Shown: positions 38,503 through 47,736, numbered from the stretch's first letter. The stretch: 64,000 nt of DNA from Sphingobium lactosutens DS20 (GCF_000445105.1 NZ_ATDP01000094.1:1-64000), one strand, 5' to 3'. Notes: a model not told the origin generated them from the sequence alone. Program-made: numbers and translations.

Positions 38503-39543
38503 TCAAGCCCGCTCCCGCGCGGCCTGCCGCGCGATGGCGAGCAGTTCGTGCCGCACCATCAGGTCGCCCAGGCCCCTGCCCCCACGACTGGAGCGCTCGG
38601 CCGCCAGAAGGCGCTGAATCACACGTGCGATGCCGGATGCGTCCCATAACCGGACCTGCCGCGTCACCAGTCCCTTTTCCTTCCAGAACACCGCCCTGCC
38701 CGCCTGGTCGACCGCCGCCTCCAGCCGGCCGCTGGCGTCGAAGGCGTCGCGGATGGTCGCCAGCAGCATCGCGCGGGTCAGCAGCGGGCGGATCACCGCC
38801 GCCATCGCGGTGCCGGCCTGCGCCAGCGCCGTCAGTTCGCGATGCATGGCGCGAAGATCGCCGCCCAGCACCGCATTGACCAGCGGGCCGACCTCCGTGT
38901 CAGGATTATCCGCCGACAGCGCGTCGAGCGCATCGGCCGTGGCTTCGGCCGGCCGATCGGGCGCCGCGTCGAGATAGAGGATCAGCTTTTCGATCTCGCC
39001 CGCCATCAACGCCCGGTCCCCGCCAGACAGGTCGACGATGCGCCGGGCAAGGTCGGACGACAGGCGCAGCCCGCCGTCGCGTGCGATACCGATGGCGATC
39101 TGCTCCGCCTCCCGCCCGTCGGGCTGATAGGAGATGCAGGCCAGCACGCCCTTATGATCGAGCGCCATTTTGACCAGCTTCGACGCCGGCTTGAGCGCGC
39201 CGGCGACCGCGATCACCGGGTTGCCGGCCGCTTCGGCGTCCAGCAGGGCGTTGAGCGCGGGCAGGCAATCATCGCCGATGCCGTTCACGCGAATCCACCG
39301 CTTGTCGCCGAACATGGAGAAGGCCGCCGCCTCGTCGGACAGACGCGCAGGGTCCTCGCGCAAGGTCGGCGCGTCGAGATCGATCCGCTCGGCCTGAGGC
39401 CCCATCGCGCGCTCCAGCCGCTTGGCGAGCGCCTGGCTCCCCGCCTCATCGGGGCCATAGAGCAGAAAGAAACGAACATTCGCCGCCGCGCTCTGACCCG
39501 GGGCGTCCAGCGCCTTTTCCATCTGGCCGCGATTGGCCTTCAA
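38503..39543 (-). CDS. holA: DNA polymerase III subunit delta
   Basis: HolA is the wrench subunit of the clamp loader that opens the beta clamp. The 346-residue protein begins [16 protein letters not shown], then [19 protein letters not shown], and has the [20 protein letters not shown] region and the C-terminal helical bundle ([31 protein letters not shown]). The start is a TTG that overlaps the lptE stop (TTGA). The first ATG is 7 residues in and would remove the conserved KANRGQ opening, so TTG is preferred. Location in the DUF3576-leuS-lptE-holA run supports the call. Confidence 0.92.
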   Translation of the reverse strand: MKANRGQMEKALDAPGQSAAANVRFFLLYGPDEAGSQALAKRLERAMGPQAERIDLDAPTLREDPARLSDEAAAFSMFGDKRWIRVNGIGDDCLPALNALLDAEAAGNPVIAVAGALKPASKLVKMALDHKGVLACISYQPDGREAEQIAIGIARDGGLRLSSDLARRIVDLSGGDRALMAGEIEKLILYLDAAPDRPAEATADALDALSADNPDTEVGPLVNAVLGGDLRAMHRELTALAQAGTAMAAVIRPLLTRAMLLATIRDAFDASGRLEAAVDQAGRAVFWKEKGLVTRQVRLWDASGIARVIQRLLAAERSSRGGRGLGDLMVRHELLAIARQAARERA

Positions 39544-40037
39544 GGCGTGGCGGCCTTGCGCGAATAGAGGGCCAGGCGCGTGACGATCTGATCGGCCACC
39601 GTCTGCGACAGCCGTTCCAGCGCGGTATCTTCGGCAGCAATCGTGGCATATTCGCTGGAGGTGACGTCGATGCCCGCGTCCGACCCGGCGGTGTCGTCCA
39701 ATATCTGCGCGCCTGTGCTTTCATCCACCAGCTGATAGCGCGCCCGCAGCGTCCGCCGCTCGCGCGTGATCGCGGCGTCGGCGCGCAGACCCAGGCCCGC
39801 GATATTGTCGTCCAGCTTCACGACCAGCCGGTAGCGCGGGCCGCTGCCGCTCTGCATCGCGGCGAGCCGGTCGTTGAGCGCATTGCGCACCAGCCAGCCC
39901 GCCTTGCCCTCGATCGGGGCAACCTCGACATTGCCCAGCGCCTGCGCGACCGGGCCAGTGCCGCCCCCGCCATAGACGGGCCGCAGCCCGCAGGCGGTAA
40001 GCGTGGCAAGGGCGATGAGGGGAAGGATGCGCTTCAT
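39540..40037 (-). CDS. lptE: LPS-assembly lipoprotein LptE
   Basis: The 165-residue protein has a lipoprotein signal with Cys at residue 16 (ALATLTACGLRPVYGG). A mature domain in the LptE layout follows: EVAPIEGKAGWLVRNALNDRL, then RYRLVVKLDD, RRTLRARYQLVDESTG and YATIAAEDTALERLSQTVADQIVTRLALY. LptE plugs the LptD barrel that inserts lipopolysaccharide into the outer membrane. The leuS-lptE-holA order is the conserved proteobacterial context. A 12-bp GAAA-capped palindrome lies between leuS and its ATG. Confidence 0.92.
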   Translation of the reverse strand: MKRILPLIALATLTACGLRPVYGGGGTGPVAQALGNVEVAPIEGKAGWLVRNALNDRLAAMQSGSGPRYRLVVKLDDNIAGLGLRADAAITRERRTLRARYQLVDESTGAQILDDTAGSDAGIDVTSSEYATIAAEDTALERLSQTVADQIVTRLALYSRKAATP

Positions 40038-40058
40038 GATCTGGAGCCTTAAACCCTC

Positions 40059-40086
40059 CGTCGTTCCCGCGAAAGCGGGAACGACG
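40059..40086. repeat. REP-like palindrome with GAAA tetraloop
   Basis: A perfect 12-bp stem (40059-40070 with 40075-40086) with GAAA loop on the + strand, built from GTTCCCGC / GCGGGAAC. It sits between the leuS stop and the lptE start. The TTCCCGCGAAAGCGGGAA core is a known dispersed intergenic element in several proteobacteria, sphingomonads included. I see only one copy here, so its repetition cannot be shown from this window. Confidence 0.6.
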
Positions 40087-40095
40087 CAGTTCGCT

Positions 40096-42651
40096 TCAGA
40101 TGACCAGATTGACCAGCCGGTCGGGCACCACGATCACCTTCTTCGGGCTGGCGCCGTCCAAAATGCGGGCGACATTGGGCGCCGCAAGCGCCAGCCTTTC
40201 CAGTTCGTCCCTGGGCGTCCCCTTGGCCACGGTGATGGTGTCGCGCAGCTTGCCCATGACCTGACAGGCGATGGTGACTTCATCATCGACCAGCAGGGCG
40301 GGGTCGGCCGCCGGCCAGGCGGCGTCGGCGATTAGGCCGGAACAGCCGACGTCCCGGCCCATTTCGGCCCAGCCCTCTTCGGCCAGATGCGGCGTCATCG
40401 GCGCGACCAGCAGAGCGAGCGCACGAATGGCGGCGGTGCGGCTGGCCGATGGCTTGGCCTTTTCGATCGCGTTCACCAGTTCGTAAATCTTGGCGACCGC
40501 CTTGTTGAAGCCCAGCGCCTCAATGTCCCGGGCCACCCCGTCGATCGTCTGGTGCAGCTTGCGGTCCAGCGCCTTGTCTTGCCCCTGCGCCGCGGCATCG
40601 GCGTCACCGAACAGACGCCAGACGCGATTGACGAAGCGCCAGCTGCCCTCGATCCCCGCCTCGGTCCAGGGCAGGTCGCGCTCGGGCGGACTGTCGGACA
40701 GCATGAACCAGCGCACCGCGTCCGCGCCATATTGTTCGATGATATCGTCGGGATCGACGACATTCTTCTTGGACTTGGACATTTTCTCGACGCGGCCGAC
40801 CGTCACCGGCGCGCCGCTTTCGATATGGGTATAATCGTCGCCGGACTTCTTCACCTCGCCGGGTGAGAGCCAGCTGCCATCGCCCGCCTTGTAGGTTTCG
40901 TGCGTCACCATGCCCTGGGTAAACAGGCCGGTAAACGGCTCGGCAAAGCCCAGCTGCCCCATATGCTGCAGCGCGCGGGTCCAGAAGCGGGCGTAGAGAA
41001 GATGCAGGATCGCATGTTCGACTCCGCCGATATATTGCCCGACAGGCAGCCATTGTTCCACGGTCGCGCGATCGAACGGCTTGTCCTTGGGCTGGCTGGC
41101 GAAGCGGATAAAATACCAGCTGGAATCGGCGAAAGTGTCGAGCGTGTCGGTTTCGCGCCGGGCGGGCTTGCCGCAGGCCGGGCAATCGACATGCTTCCAG
41201 GTCGGATGCCGGTCGAGCGGATTGCCCGGTATGTCGAAGCTGACATCTTCGGGCAGCACCACGGGAAGCTGGTCCTTGGGCACCGGCACGACGCCGCAGC
41301 CATCGCAATGGATCACGGGAATGGGCGTGCCCCAGTAACGCTGGCGCGACACGCCCCAGTCGCGCAGGCGGAACACGGTCTTGCCCTCGCCCCAGCCTTC
41401 GCTCTCGGCGCGGGCGATGACGGCGGCCTTGGCCTCCTCCACGCTCATGCCGTCCAGGAAGCGGGAGTTCAACAGACGGCCCGGGCCGGTATAGGCCTCG
41501 TCATGGATAGGCTTGTCGGCCTCCCCCTCGGCGGCAACGACGCGCTCCACGGGAAGCATATATTTGCGCGCGAAGTCGAGGTCGCGCTGGTCATGGCCGG
41601 GGACGCCCATCACCGCGCCCGTGCCATAGTCCATCAGCACGAAATTGGCGATGAAGACGGGCAGCTGCCAATCCGGGTCGAACGGGTGGACCATCGACAG
41701 GCCGGTGTCGAAGCCCAGCTTTTCGGCGGTTTCCAGTTCGGCCGCCGTGGTGCCGCCGGCTTTGCATTGGTCGATAAAGGCCTGCGCGTCCGCATTGTTG
41801 GCGGCGATGGCCTGCGCCACGGGATGATCGGCGGCGATCGCGACGAAACTGGCGCCGAAGATGGTGTCGGGCCGGGTCGAATAGACCGCGATTCCCGCTC
41901 CCGCGTCCAGCCCTTCCAATGCTTCGCGTTCCGGGAAGGGCGCGAAGTCGAACCGGAATTGCAGCCCGACCGACTTTCCGATCCAGTTCTCCTGCATGGT
42001 CCGCACCTTGTCGGGCCACTGGTCCAGGGTCTTCAATCCCTCCAGCAGGTCGTCGGCGAACTGGGTGATCTTGAGAAACCACTGGTTGAGCTTGCGCTTT
42101 TCGACCGGTGCGCCCGACCGCCACCCCTTGCCGTCGATCACCTGCTCGTTCGCCAGCACGGTCATGTCGACCGGGTCCCAATTCACCGACGATTCCTTGC
42201 GATAGACGAGGCCAGCCTCCAGCATGTCCAGAAACAGCGCCTGTTCATGGCCATAATAATCCGGTTCGCACGTCGCGAGTTCGCGGCTCCAGTCGATCGC
42301 GAAGCCCAGCTTTTTCAGCTGCGCGCGCATATTGGTGATATTGGAGCGGGTCCAGTCGCCCGGATGCACCTTCTTTTCCATCGCGGCGTTTTCGGCCGGC
42401 ATGCCAAAGGCGTCCCAGCCCATCGGGTGCAGCACTTCATGCCCAGTCATCCGCCGGAACCGCGCCAGCACGTCGCCCATCGAATAGTTGCGCACATGGC
42501 CGATATGGATGCGCCCCGATGGATAGGGAAACATCTCCAGCACATAGGATCGCGGCTTGGGCGAAGCATCGTTCGCGCGAAAGCTCTGCTTTTCGTCCCA
42601 CACCGCCTGCCAGCGGGCGTCGGCCTCCAGCGGATTGAAGCGCCTCTGCAT
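40096..42651 (-). CDS. leuS: Leucyl-tRNA synthetase
   Basis: The 851-residue class I synthetase charges tRNA-Leu. It has [20 protein letters not shown] with the HIGH signature, the CP1 editing domain (including [18 protein letters not shown] and [14 protein letters not shown]), a zinc-type insertion (CDGCGVV and CPACGKPA), and [22 protein letters not shown]. It ends with the C-terminal [10 protein letters not shown] extension. The leader between the DUF3576 terminator and the ATG at 42651 contains an 11-bp hairpin. Confidence 0.97.
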   Translation of the reverse strand: MQRRFNPLEADARWQAVWDEKQSFRANDASPKPRSYVLEMFPYPSGRIHIGHVRNYSMGDVLARFRRMTGHEVLHPMGWDAFGMPAENAAMEKKVHPGDWTRSNITNMRAQLKKLGFAIDWSRELATCEPDYYGHEQALFLDMLEAGLVYRKESSVNWDPVDMTVLANEQVIDGKGWRSGAPVEKRKLNQWFLKITQFADDLLEGLKTLDQWPDKVRTMQENWIGKSVGLQFRFDFAPFPEREALEGLDAGAGIAVYSTRPDTIFGASFVAIAADHPVAQAIAANNADAQAFIDQCKAGGTTAAELETAEKLGFDTGLSMVHPFDPDWQLPVFIANFVLMDYGTGAVMGVPGHDQRDLDFARKYMLPVERVVAAEGEADKPIHDEAYTGPGRLLNSRFLDGMSVEEAKAAVIARAESEGWGEGKTVFRLRDWGVSRQRYWGTPIPVIHCDGCGVVPVPKDQLPVVLPEDVSFDIPGNPLDRHPTWKHVDCPACGKPARRETDTLDTFADSSWYFIRFASQPKDKPFDRATVEQWLPVGQYIGGVEHAILHLLYARFWTRALQHMGQLGFAEPFTGLFTQGMVTHETYKAGDGSWLSPGEVKKSGDDYTHIESGAPVTVGRVEKMSKSKKNVVDPDDIIEQYGADAVRWFMLSDSPPERDLPWTEAGIEGSWRFVNRVWRLFGDADAAAQGQDKALDRKLHQTIDGVARDIEALGFNKAVAKIYELVNAIEKAKPSASRTAAIRALALLVAPMTPHLAEEGWAEMGRDVGCSGLIADAAWPAADPALLVDDEVTIACQVMGKLRDTITVAKGTPRDELERLALAAPNVARILDGASPKKVIVVPDRLVNLVI

Positions 42652-42673
42652 GTCTAATCCTTACACATACGCG

Positions 42674-42705
42674 CGGGGCTGGGCCTGCGATGAAGCCCAG
42701 CCCCG
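42674..42705 (-). promoter_or_regulatory. Hairpin in the leuS leader
   Basis: A perfect 11-bp GC stem (42674-42684 with 42695-42705) with a 10-base loop lies 22 bases before the leuS ATG. It follows the 42714-42738 terminator. I see no leucine-codon leader peptide or T-box. It may tune leuS translation, which is inference. Confidence 0.45.
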
Positions 42706-42713
42706 GATGCTGA

Positions 42714-42738
42714 AAAACGGGTCGCGTCGCGCGACCCC
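42714..42738 (-). terminator. Rho-independent terminator after the DUF3576 gene
   Basis: An 8-bp GC stem (42719-42726 with 42730-42737) with a 3-base loop is followed on the minus strand by GTTTTT (42718-42713). It lies 19 bases past the DUF3576 stop. Leaky termination would still allow the DUF3576-leuS link seen in related genomes. Confidence 0.75.
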
Positions 42739-42756
42739 TTGAAAAATGGGGTGGGG

Positions 42757-43203
42757 TCAGCCGATCGCCATGCGGCGCAGGTCGCGCGCCTTGGTGAGGA
42801 TGATCTCCTCCAGCTTCTGCACCGTAGCGGCCTTGACCGGGGCGTCGACCCATAGGCCATTCTGGCTGACCTGGCGGCTGGCGGCGACGCGCACCGCATC
42901 GGCGCGCAGATCCTGATCCAGGATCGACACGGTCAGCTTCATCCGCTCGCCCGGCGTATTGGGATCGATATACCAGTCGGTGACGACCACGCCGCCGTTC
43001 GAATCGGTCTGCGCCAGCGGCATGAAGGACAAGGTGTCGAGCGTCGCGCGCCACAGATAGGCGTTGACGCCGATCGTCGTCACGCGCGAGGCGGCCAGAT
43101 CCGCCTTGGGCCGGTCCTTGGAACCACCGCCGCACGCCGCGAGCGGCAGGAGCGCGGCCAGCAGCAGGCCGGCGGAAACTGGGGCGGGTAGGCGACGGGC
43201 CAT
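42757..43203 (-). CDS. DUF3576 domain lipoprotein
   Basis: A 148-residue protein with a lipoprotein signal (LLLAALLPLAACGGG, Cys about residue 24). The DUF3576 core is IGVNAYLWRATLDTLSFMPLAQTDSNGGVVVTDWY then NTPGERMKLTVSILDQDLRADAVRVAASRQ. This alphaproteobacterial family is found just before leuS and lptE. Role unknown; the genomic context suggests outer-membrane biogenesis, which is inference. Confidence 0.85.
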   Translation of the reverse strand: MARRLPAPVSAGLLLAALLPLAACGGGSKDRPKADLAASRVTTIGVNAYLWRATLDTLSFMPLAQTDSNGGVVVTDWYIDPNTPGERMKLTVSILDQDLRADAVRVAASRQVSQNGLWVDAPVKAATVQKLEEIILTKARDLRRMAIG

Positions 43204-43458
43204 CAGGCATGTCCTAGCTAGAAAAGACGAAAATCAGCCCGCTTCTATAGTGTCCGCGCGGCAATGGGCAAGGGGCGCTGGATCGGTCGATGACGCGCGA
43301 GCGGTCATGGCGAAAAATCTTGCGCCTCCGGCACCTTCGCCAAAGCTGTGGGTTTGGAGCAACAGCTTGGAGAAAAAGCCGTTCCGCCTCTAGCCAGTGG
43401 CGGCTTTGTCGGTGTAATGCGTTAACAAATACAAGTCGGCGGGGACGAGATTCGGGTC

Positions 43459-44181
43459 ATGCGCATGAACAGGGGATATTTAGCGGTAGCAGGATCGGCA
43501 GTTGCCGTTGCCGGCTTCCTGCTGTCTCCCGCCATTGGCGCGGCGACGTATCTGGCGCGGCTGCGGCCCGATGCACCGGTATCTCTGGGCGCGCTCGGCA
43601 GCATCTCCTCCTTCACCCCTACCACCAAGGATCCGCAGCTGGCGGCGGCATACGCCAAGATTGCAGCATCCGCCAGCCGGCAGGGTTTCCGATTCACGCC
43701 GACCAGCGGATCGCTGAGCGGCCAGCGGGAAATCACCATCATGGTCCGCGCAAGCGATCGTGGCGGCGCGGACAAGGCGGCAACGCCGGTTGATATCAAA
43801 CCCATGGCGTTCAGCCTCAATGGTGCGCACAACTGGCGCAAGTTCGCCTTGCCCGAATCGGTGGGCCGCAAATCGCTTGATCCGGTGCCGGTCGAAACGA
43901 TGGTCGACGCCAAGAATTTCTCTCTGGATGACGGCAAGAAGGATCGCTTCAGCACCAAGGTGCTGATCGAAAGCCGCCGCGAACCCGGCGTCGCCGCGCG
44001 CAACCCGTCGGCGGACAAGGATTATTCGCTGGATCTGGCCAGTTCCTATTCGTTGACGCGCAACCTCAACGTGACGGCGGGCGTGCGCTACAATAATAAT
44101 GTCGCGGGTCGGCTGACCCCGATGACCGACGACCGGCAGGATAGCCAAGCCGTCTATCTGGGCACCAGCTTTAAATTCTGA
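43459..44181 (+). CDS. Exported hypothetical protein, possible outer-membrane strand protein
   Basis: The 240-residue product starts with a clear Sec signal (MRMNRGYLAVAGSAVAVAGFLLSPAIGAATYLA; the ATG two codons in is an alternative). The C-terminal half alternates in a beta-barrel style (YSLDLASSYSLTRNLNVTAGVRYNN) and ends YLGTSFKF, with a terminal Phe as in outer-membrane proteins recognised by BamA. The rest is polar and rich in Ser and Lys. I do not recognise a family. It may be too short for a full independent barrel. The region upstream (43204-43458) holds several small inverted repeats but no clear promoter. Confidence 0.6.
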   Translation: MRMNRGYLAVAGSAVAVAGFLLSPAIGAATYLARLRPDAPVSLGALGSISSFTPTTKDPQLAAAYAKIAASASRQGFRFTPTSGSLSGQREITIMVRASDRGGADKAATPVDIKPMAFSLNGAHNWRKFALPESVGRKSLDPVPVETMVDAKNFSLDDGKKDRFSTKVLIESRREPGVAARNPSADKDYSLDLASSYSLTRNLNVTAGVRYNNNVAGRLTPMTDDRQDSQAVYLGTSFKF

Positions 44182-44187
44182 CGGTTA

Positions 44188-44298
44188 GCCCACGGTCGAA
44201 TCGTGCGACAAGCGGTCGCTCCAGCGTGAAGTCGCACGAATTTCGGCTCCAATATGGCAATAGCGATGATTGATTCGTGCCATCGTCAGTCCGTGGGC
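44188..44298. other. Nested inverted repeats in the intergenic region after the predicted outer-membrane protein
   Basis: An 8-bp outer pair (44188-44195 with 44291-44298) encloses a 9-bp inner pair (44201-44209 with 44231-44239, 21-base loop). Together they span nearly the whole 44182-44330 gap. No U tract follows, so this is not a typical terminator. Possible uses are an RNA structure or a regulator-binding region, unproven. Confidence 0.4.
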
Positions 44299-44330
44299 CT
44301 CCCGATGGTCCTGCGCCTTAGCTCATTCCT

Positions 44331-44882
44331 ATGATCCGCCAGCGATTCGGCACGTTTCGCGGTCTGGTGCGGCTCGCCCTGTCGTACCCGCAGATGGTTC
44401 TTGGCCTCTCGTCGAGCAAACCCTGCGATGCCGCCGCCGTGCGTCGGCTGGTCTTCGTTTGTCAGGGCAATATCTGCCGTAGCGCCTTTGCTGAAGCGGT
44501 TGCCCGCCGCGCAGGCCTGCGCGCGGTGTCCGTGGGGCTGTCCACCACGCCCGGCCGCCCGGCGCATCCGCCCGCGATCACCGCCGCGCAATCGCTTGGC
44601 TACGACCTCCAGGCCCATCGCGCCACCGATCTGGCGGAGTATCACCCGGAGCCGGGGGATCTGCTGCTGGTCATGGAGGTGCGGCAACTGGCCCGGCTTT
44701 CCGCCGACCCGCGTCTGCGCGATGTGCCGCGCACCCTGCTAGGCCGCTGGACCCGGCCGATGATGCCGCATCTGCATGATCCTTATGGACTGGACGACAG
44801 CTACATGATGCAGTGCCTGGCGCGGATCGAGCGCGCGGTCATGCGGCTCGCCGTCAGCTTTCCCGGCGCACGGCTTTCCTGA
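44331..44882 (+). CDS. Low-molecular-weight protein tyrosine phosphatase-like protein
   Basis: The 183-residue protein has the LMW-PTP active-site loop CQGNICRS (CX5R-S) in LVFVCQGNICRSAFAEAV, the loop asparagine, and the general-acid Asp in LHDPYGLDDSYM. Thus all catalytic residues are present. About 40 N-terminal residues precede the core and are not typical of the family. In many bacteria, relatives of this enzyme control capsule and exopolysaccharide export through tyrosine kinases (Wzb/Wzc). No such kinase is visible here. Its 3' end overlaps the convergent ATP-grasp gene by 29 bases. Confidence 0.85.
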   Translation: MIRQRFGTFRGLVRLALSYPQMVLGLSSSKPCDAAAVRRLVFVCQGNICRSAFAEAVARRAGLRAVSVGLSTTPGRPAHPPAITAAQSLGYDLQAHRATDLAEYHPEPGDLLLVMEVRQLARLSADPRLRDVPRTLLGRWTRPMMPHLHDPYGLDDSYMMQCLARIERAVMRLAVSFPGARLS

Positions 44883-46065
44883 CGATCTGCGCCATGTCGC
44901 GCAGCCAGGGCCGCATGTCGCGCCAGGACCAGACATAATAGCGCGACCGCGGGTCGAGGAAGCCGATCAGATAGCCGCCCAGTTCCGCCAGAGGCCGCCG
45001 GTCGAAATAGGGATCGTCGATCGCGCGCGGGCGCAGCAGGATGCGCGCCAGCCGCTTGGTTTCGGGCACCATGTAACGCGCACGCAGATCGTCCCGAGGC
45101 GCAGGCGCGGCTTCGTCCTGCCCCAGAACCGTGCGACGATAGGCCTCCCACGCGAAATGCGCTCCGCAGGCCCGTGCGAGCGGCTGGCTGCCCCAGAAGC
45201 GGCCATTGACCTCCATCAGCCAATAGCGACCCGTTTCAGGATCATGGCGATATTCGACCATGGCCTGACCTTCCCAACCCAGCGCCTGCAGCAATCTTTC
45301 CGACAGCGTCATTTGCGCGTCATGGCGATCCATCGGCTCTGCCCGGCAGAGCGTCGACACTCCGCCTTCCGGCGGCCATTCATGCAGCCGCCGATGCTGA
45401 AAGCGGAGCGTCGCCCGGCCGTCCTGCATATAGAGCATCTGCCCCAGGCCATGACCGGCGCAATATTGCTGGATCAGCGGCCAGCGGCCAATGGGCGCAA
45501 ACCGGTCCAGCAAGGCGCGCAGGTCTTCGGGACCATGAAGATAATCCGTCTTGCGCCATTCCAGGCCTGCGGCCTCCAGCACCGGCAGGATGGCCTGCGG
45601 GTTCGCCCATTTGGCGACCAGCGGATAACGCATGTCCGCCATGCGCGCGGCAAAATCCTCACCGGCCAGCGGTTGCCATGTCTGCGGCGTCAACAGGCCG
45701 ACATTAGCGGCGACTTCCAGCGTCTGCCGCTTGTCCAATACCCGCGCCAGCCGATCCAGTCGTGGCGCGAATATATGGCAATCGCCGATCACCGGCGGCA
45801 ACGTCGCCAGCTCCAGCAGGTCGGATTCCGCGATCGCCAGCACGGCGCGCGCGCCGGTTTGCGCGATCACATCGGGCAGCCAGGATGCGATCGCCCCATC
45901 CGGGCGCTGCGTCCAGTCGCGGCAATAGCGCGACGCGACGGCGATGGCGGACGCATCACGCGCAATGCCATGCACGGGAACATCATGCGCCCCCAACTCT
46001 CGCGTGATCGTGAGGGCGATGGCATTTTCCATGCCAAGCAGAAGAACGCCCGGCAGCGCGCTCAC
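44854..46065 (-). CDS. ATP-grasp family enzyme (COG3919-like carboligase)
   Basis: The 403-residue protein is an ATP-grasp ligase: after a Rossmann-like N-terminal unit (VLLLGMENAIALTITRELG) it shows VAKWANPQAI, then WEGQAMVEYRHDPETGRYWLMEVNGRFWGSQPLA, the metal and ATP-binding MEVNGRFWGS segment. The family attaches an amine to a carboxylate via acyl phosphate, and related genes occur in polysaccharide clusters. The substrate is not known. The frame reaches 46095, but a GTG at 46065 overlaps the deacetylase TGA (GTGA) and still keeps the first strand; the later ATG at 46032 would delete it. So GTG is chosen. Confidence 0.8.
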   Translation of the reverse strand: MSALPGVLLLGMENAIALTITRELGAHDVPVHGIARDASAIAVASRYCRDWTQRPDGAIASWLPDVIAQTGARAVLAIAESDLLELATLPPVIGDCHIFAPRLDRLARVLDKRQTLEVAANVGLLTPQTWQPLAGEDFAARMADMRYPLVAKWANPQAILPVLEAAGLEWRKTDYLHGPEDLRALLDRFAPIGRWPLIQQYCAGHGLGQMLYMQDGRATLRFQHRRLHEWPPEGGVSTLCRAEPMDRHDAQMTLSERLLQALGWEGQAMVEYRHDPETGRYWLMEVNGRFWGSQPLARACGAHFAWEAYRRTVLGQDEAAPAPRDDLRARYMVPETKRLARILLRPRAIDDPYFDRRPLAELGGYLIGFLDPRSRYYVWSWRDMRPWLRDMAQIVRKAVRRES

Positions 46066-47042
46066 GCAGGAATAAGCCGATGCTCGTAGCGCCACGTCGC
46101 CACCGCCTGCGCCGCCATGCGCAATCCAGTGCGCAGCCGGTTGGGTGCGACGCGATCCAGTCGCCGCTCGGGCGCATCGGCGAGCGATGGCGCGAGGTCG
46201 CGGAATCCCGCGCCGTGCACCCCCGGCATCCGTGCAGCTTCATGGCATAACTGCTCGAACCGGCGAATTACGGCGCCGTTGGGGCGGGCACGGTCACGCG
46301 ACAGCATTTCAAAACTATGAGTCACTACGACGAAAGCGTCATGATCGTTGCGGACGGCGTGGCGCAGCCCGGCGCGCATTTCCGCCGCCGACATGGCGCA
46401 AATCTGCGCCGGGCGAAATCCACCAGGGCGATCGACGATGCCTGATACCGGCAATTCGGCCACGCCATGAATGCGTTTCGCGCCAATCTGGCTGTGGTCT
46501 GCCGAGATGCGACAGTCACCACCTAGATAGGCCGGGTTCACACTGCTGTCCCAGTCGATGCCGACCGCTGCCAGCGCGCGCAGCGTATCGTCATTGGCCC
46601 CGAAATTACCAGCGCGAAAGGCCGTGATCGGCGGCGCGCCGGCTTGCTCCAGCAGGCTTTTCGCCAAGCCCAGCAGCGTCACCTGATCGGCAAGCGAAAA
46701 GTCCCCGATGTTGCGAGCCTGCCGCCCCTCCACTGGCGAGGCCTTGGCCCAGGCGAGCCACTCGGTGTGGATATGCAGCTGCGCCTCATGGCCGCGGCCA
46801 ACGACCTCGCCGACGATGGGTCGCAGGAAGTCAGCGCCATGGACTAGCGCCGGGAGCGGATCGATGAAGAAGACGCCCTTCAGTCCGTGGCGGTCCAGAA
46901 CGTCCATCTGCCAGCCAATGCCGCATGCACGCCCGCCCGCCTCGGCATGGATCGAACGCCGCACATTCTCGTCCAGGCTGGCCCCACGCTGCTGCCACAG
47001 GGCGGACAATTCGGTGTCGACGGTGATGAGCAACGCGGTCAT
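46062..47042 (-). CDS. Polysaccharide deacetylase family protein
   Basis: The 326-residue protein has a NodB-type carbohydrate esterase 4 core. Motif 1 is LLITVDTELSALW (D-T-E version), motif 2 is GHEAQLHIHTEWLAW (HxHxxW in place of HSxxH), and a later ITAFRAGNFGANDDTLRALAAVGIDWDSSV matches the RxG...DSSV segment. Metal binding is plausible but the variant motifs mean activity is unproven. There is no signal peptide, so it likely acts in the cytosol on precursor sugars. It is the first gene of the pair with ATP-grasp. Confidence 0.82.
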   Translation of the reverse strand: MTALLITVDTELSALWQQRGASLDENVRRSIHAEAGGRACGIGWQMDVLDRHGLKGVFFIDPLPALVHGADFLRPIVGEVVGRGHEAQLHIHTEWLAWAKASPVEGRQARNIGDFSLADQVTLLGLAKSLLEQAGAPPITAFRAGNFGANDDTLRALAAVGIDWDSSVNPAYLGGDCRISADHSQIGAKRIHGVAELPVSGIVDRPGGFRPAQICAMSAAEMRAGLRHAVRNDHDAFVVVTHSFEMLSRDRARPNGAVIRRFEQLCHEAARMPGVHGAGFRDLAPSLADAPERRLDRVAPNRLRTGLRMAAQAVATWRYEHRLIPA

Positions 47043-47157
47043 GCGGCGATCCGGTCAAAAGTGTTCCGCCCCTGTAGCCCCAATCCGTTAAGGAGCGGTA
47101 TTATGTCCGGGATATGTCTGCGCGCGCAACGCCGCGCAATATGCATGCCCGGTTTCG

Positions 47158-47646
47158 TCAGTCGAGCAGGGAAAATTCGCCATAGCTGCCCTGAAAGAAG
47201 AGCAAGGGCCGGTCAGGGCGCTCCGCTTCCAGCGCGACGACGCGCCCCAGCACGATATGATGATCCCCCGCCTCATGCACCGCATCGAGCGTACAGTCGA
47301 TCCAGGCGACGACATCGTCCAGGATCGGCGATCCATTGGCCGATGCGCGATGGGCGATGCCGGCAAATTTGTCGGGGCCGGGCGCGGCGATCTGACGGCA
47401 CAGCGCCAATTGGTCGCTGGCGAGGATATTGACGCAGAACCGGCCGACCTTTTCGATACGGGGCCAGCTGCTCGACGACTTTGCCGGGAAGAAGGCGACC
47501 AGCGGCGGATCGAGCGAGACGGATGTGAAGGATCCCACCACCATGCCCACCGGCGCGCCATGCGGTTCGATAGCGGTCACGACGCAGACGCCGGTTGGAT
47601 AATGGCCAAGCACGCGGCGGAAGGTCGCGCTGTCAAAACCGGTCAT
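47158..47646 (-). CDS. Flavin reductase family protein (FMN-binding split barrel)
   Basis: The 162-residue protein has the flavin reductase-like fold: FRRVLGHYPTGVCVVTAI at the start, then GMVVGSFTSVSLDPPLVAFFPAKSS and ERFCVNIL-like RFCVNILASDQ, ending PLLFFQGSYGEF. Relatives supply reduced FMN or FAD to partner monooxygenases, or reduce flavin for other uses. No monooxygenase component is adjacent. An upstream ATG at 47685 is possible, but the ATG at 47646 gives the usual length. Neither start has a good ribosome binding site. Confidence 0.85.
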   Translation of the reverse strand: MTGFDSATFRRVLGHYPTGVCVVTAIEPHGAPVGMVVGSFTSVSLDPPLVAFFPAKSSSSWPRIEKVGRFCVNILASDQLALCRQIAAPGPDKFAGIAHRASANGSPILDDVVAWIDCTLDAVHEAGDHHIVLGRVVALEAERPDRPLLFFQGSYGEFSLLD

Positions 47647-47736
47647 GTTCAAGGCGTGGCGCTCCCCGATGCTGCTAATGCGCATCCCTGTCGCGTCACC
47701 ATGGCTCGGCGCAAGCGAAAAGCGACAGGGAACCGG

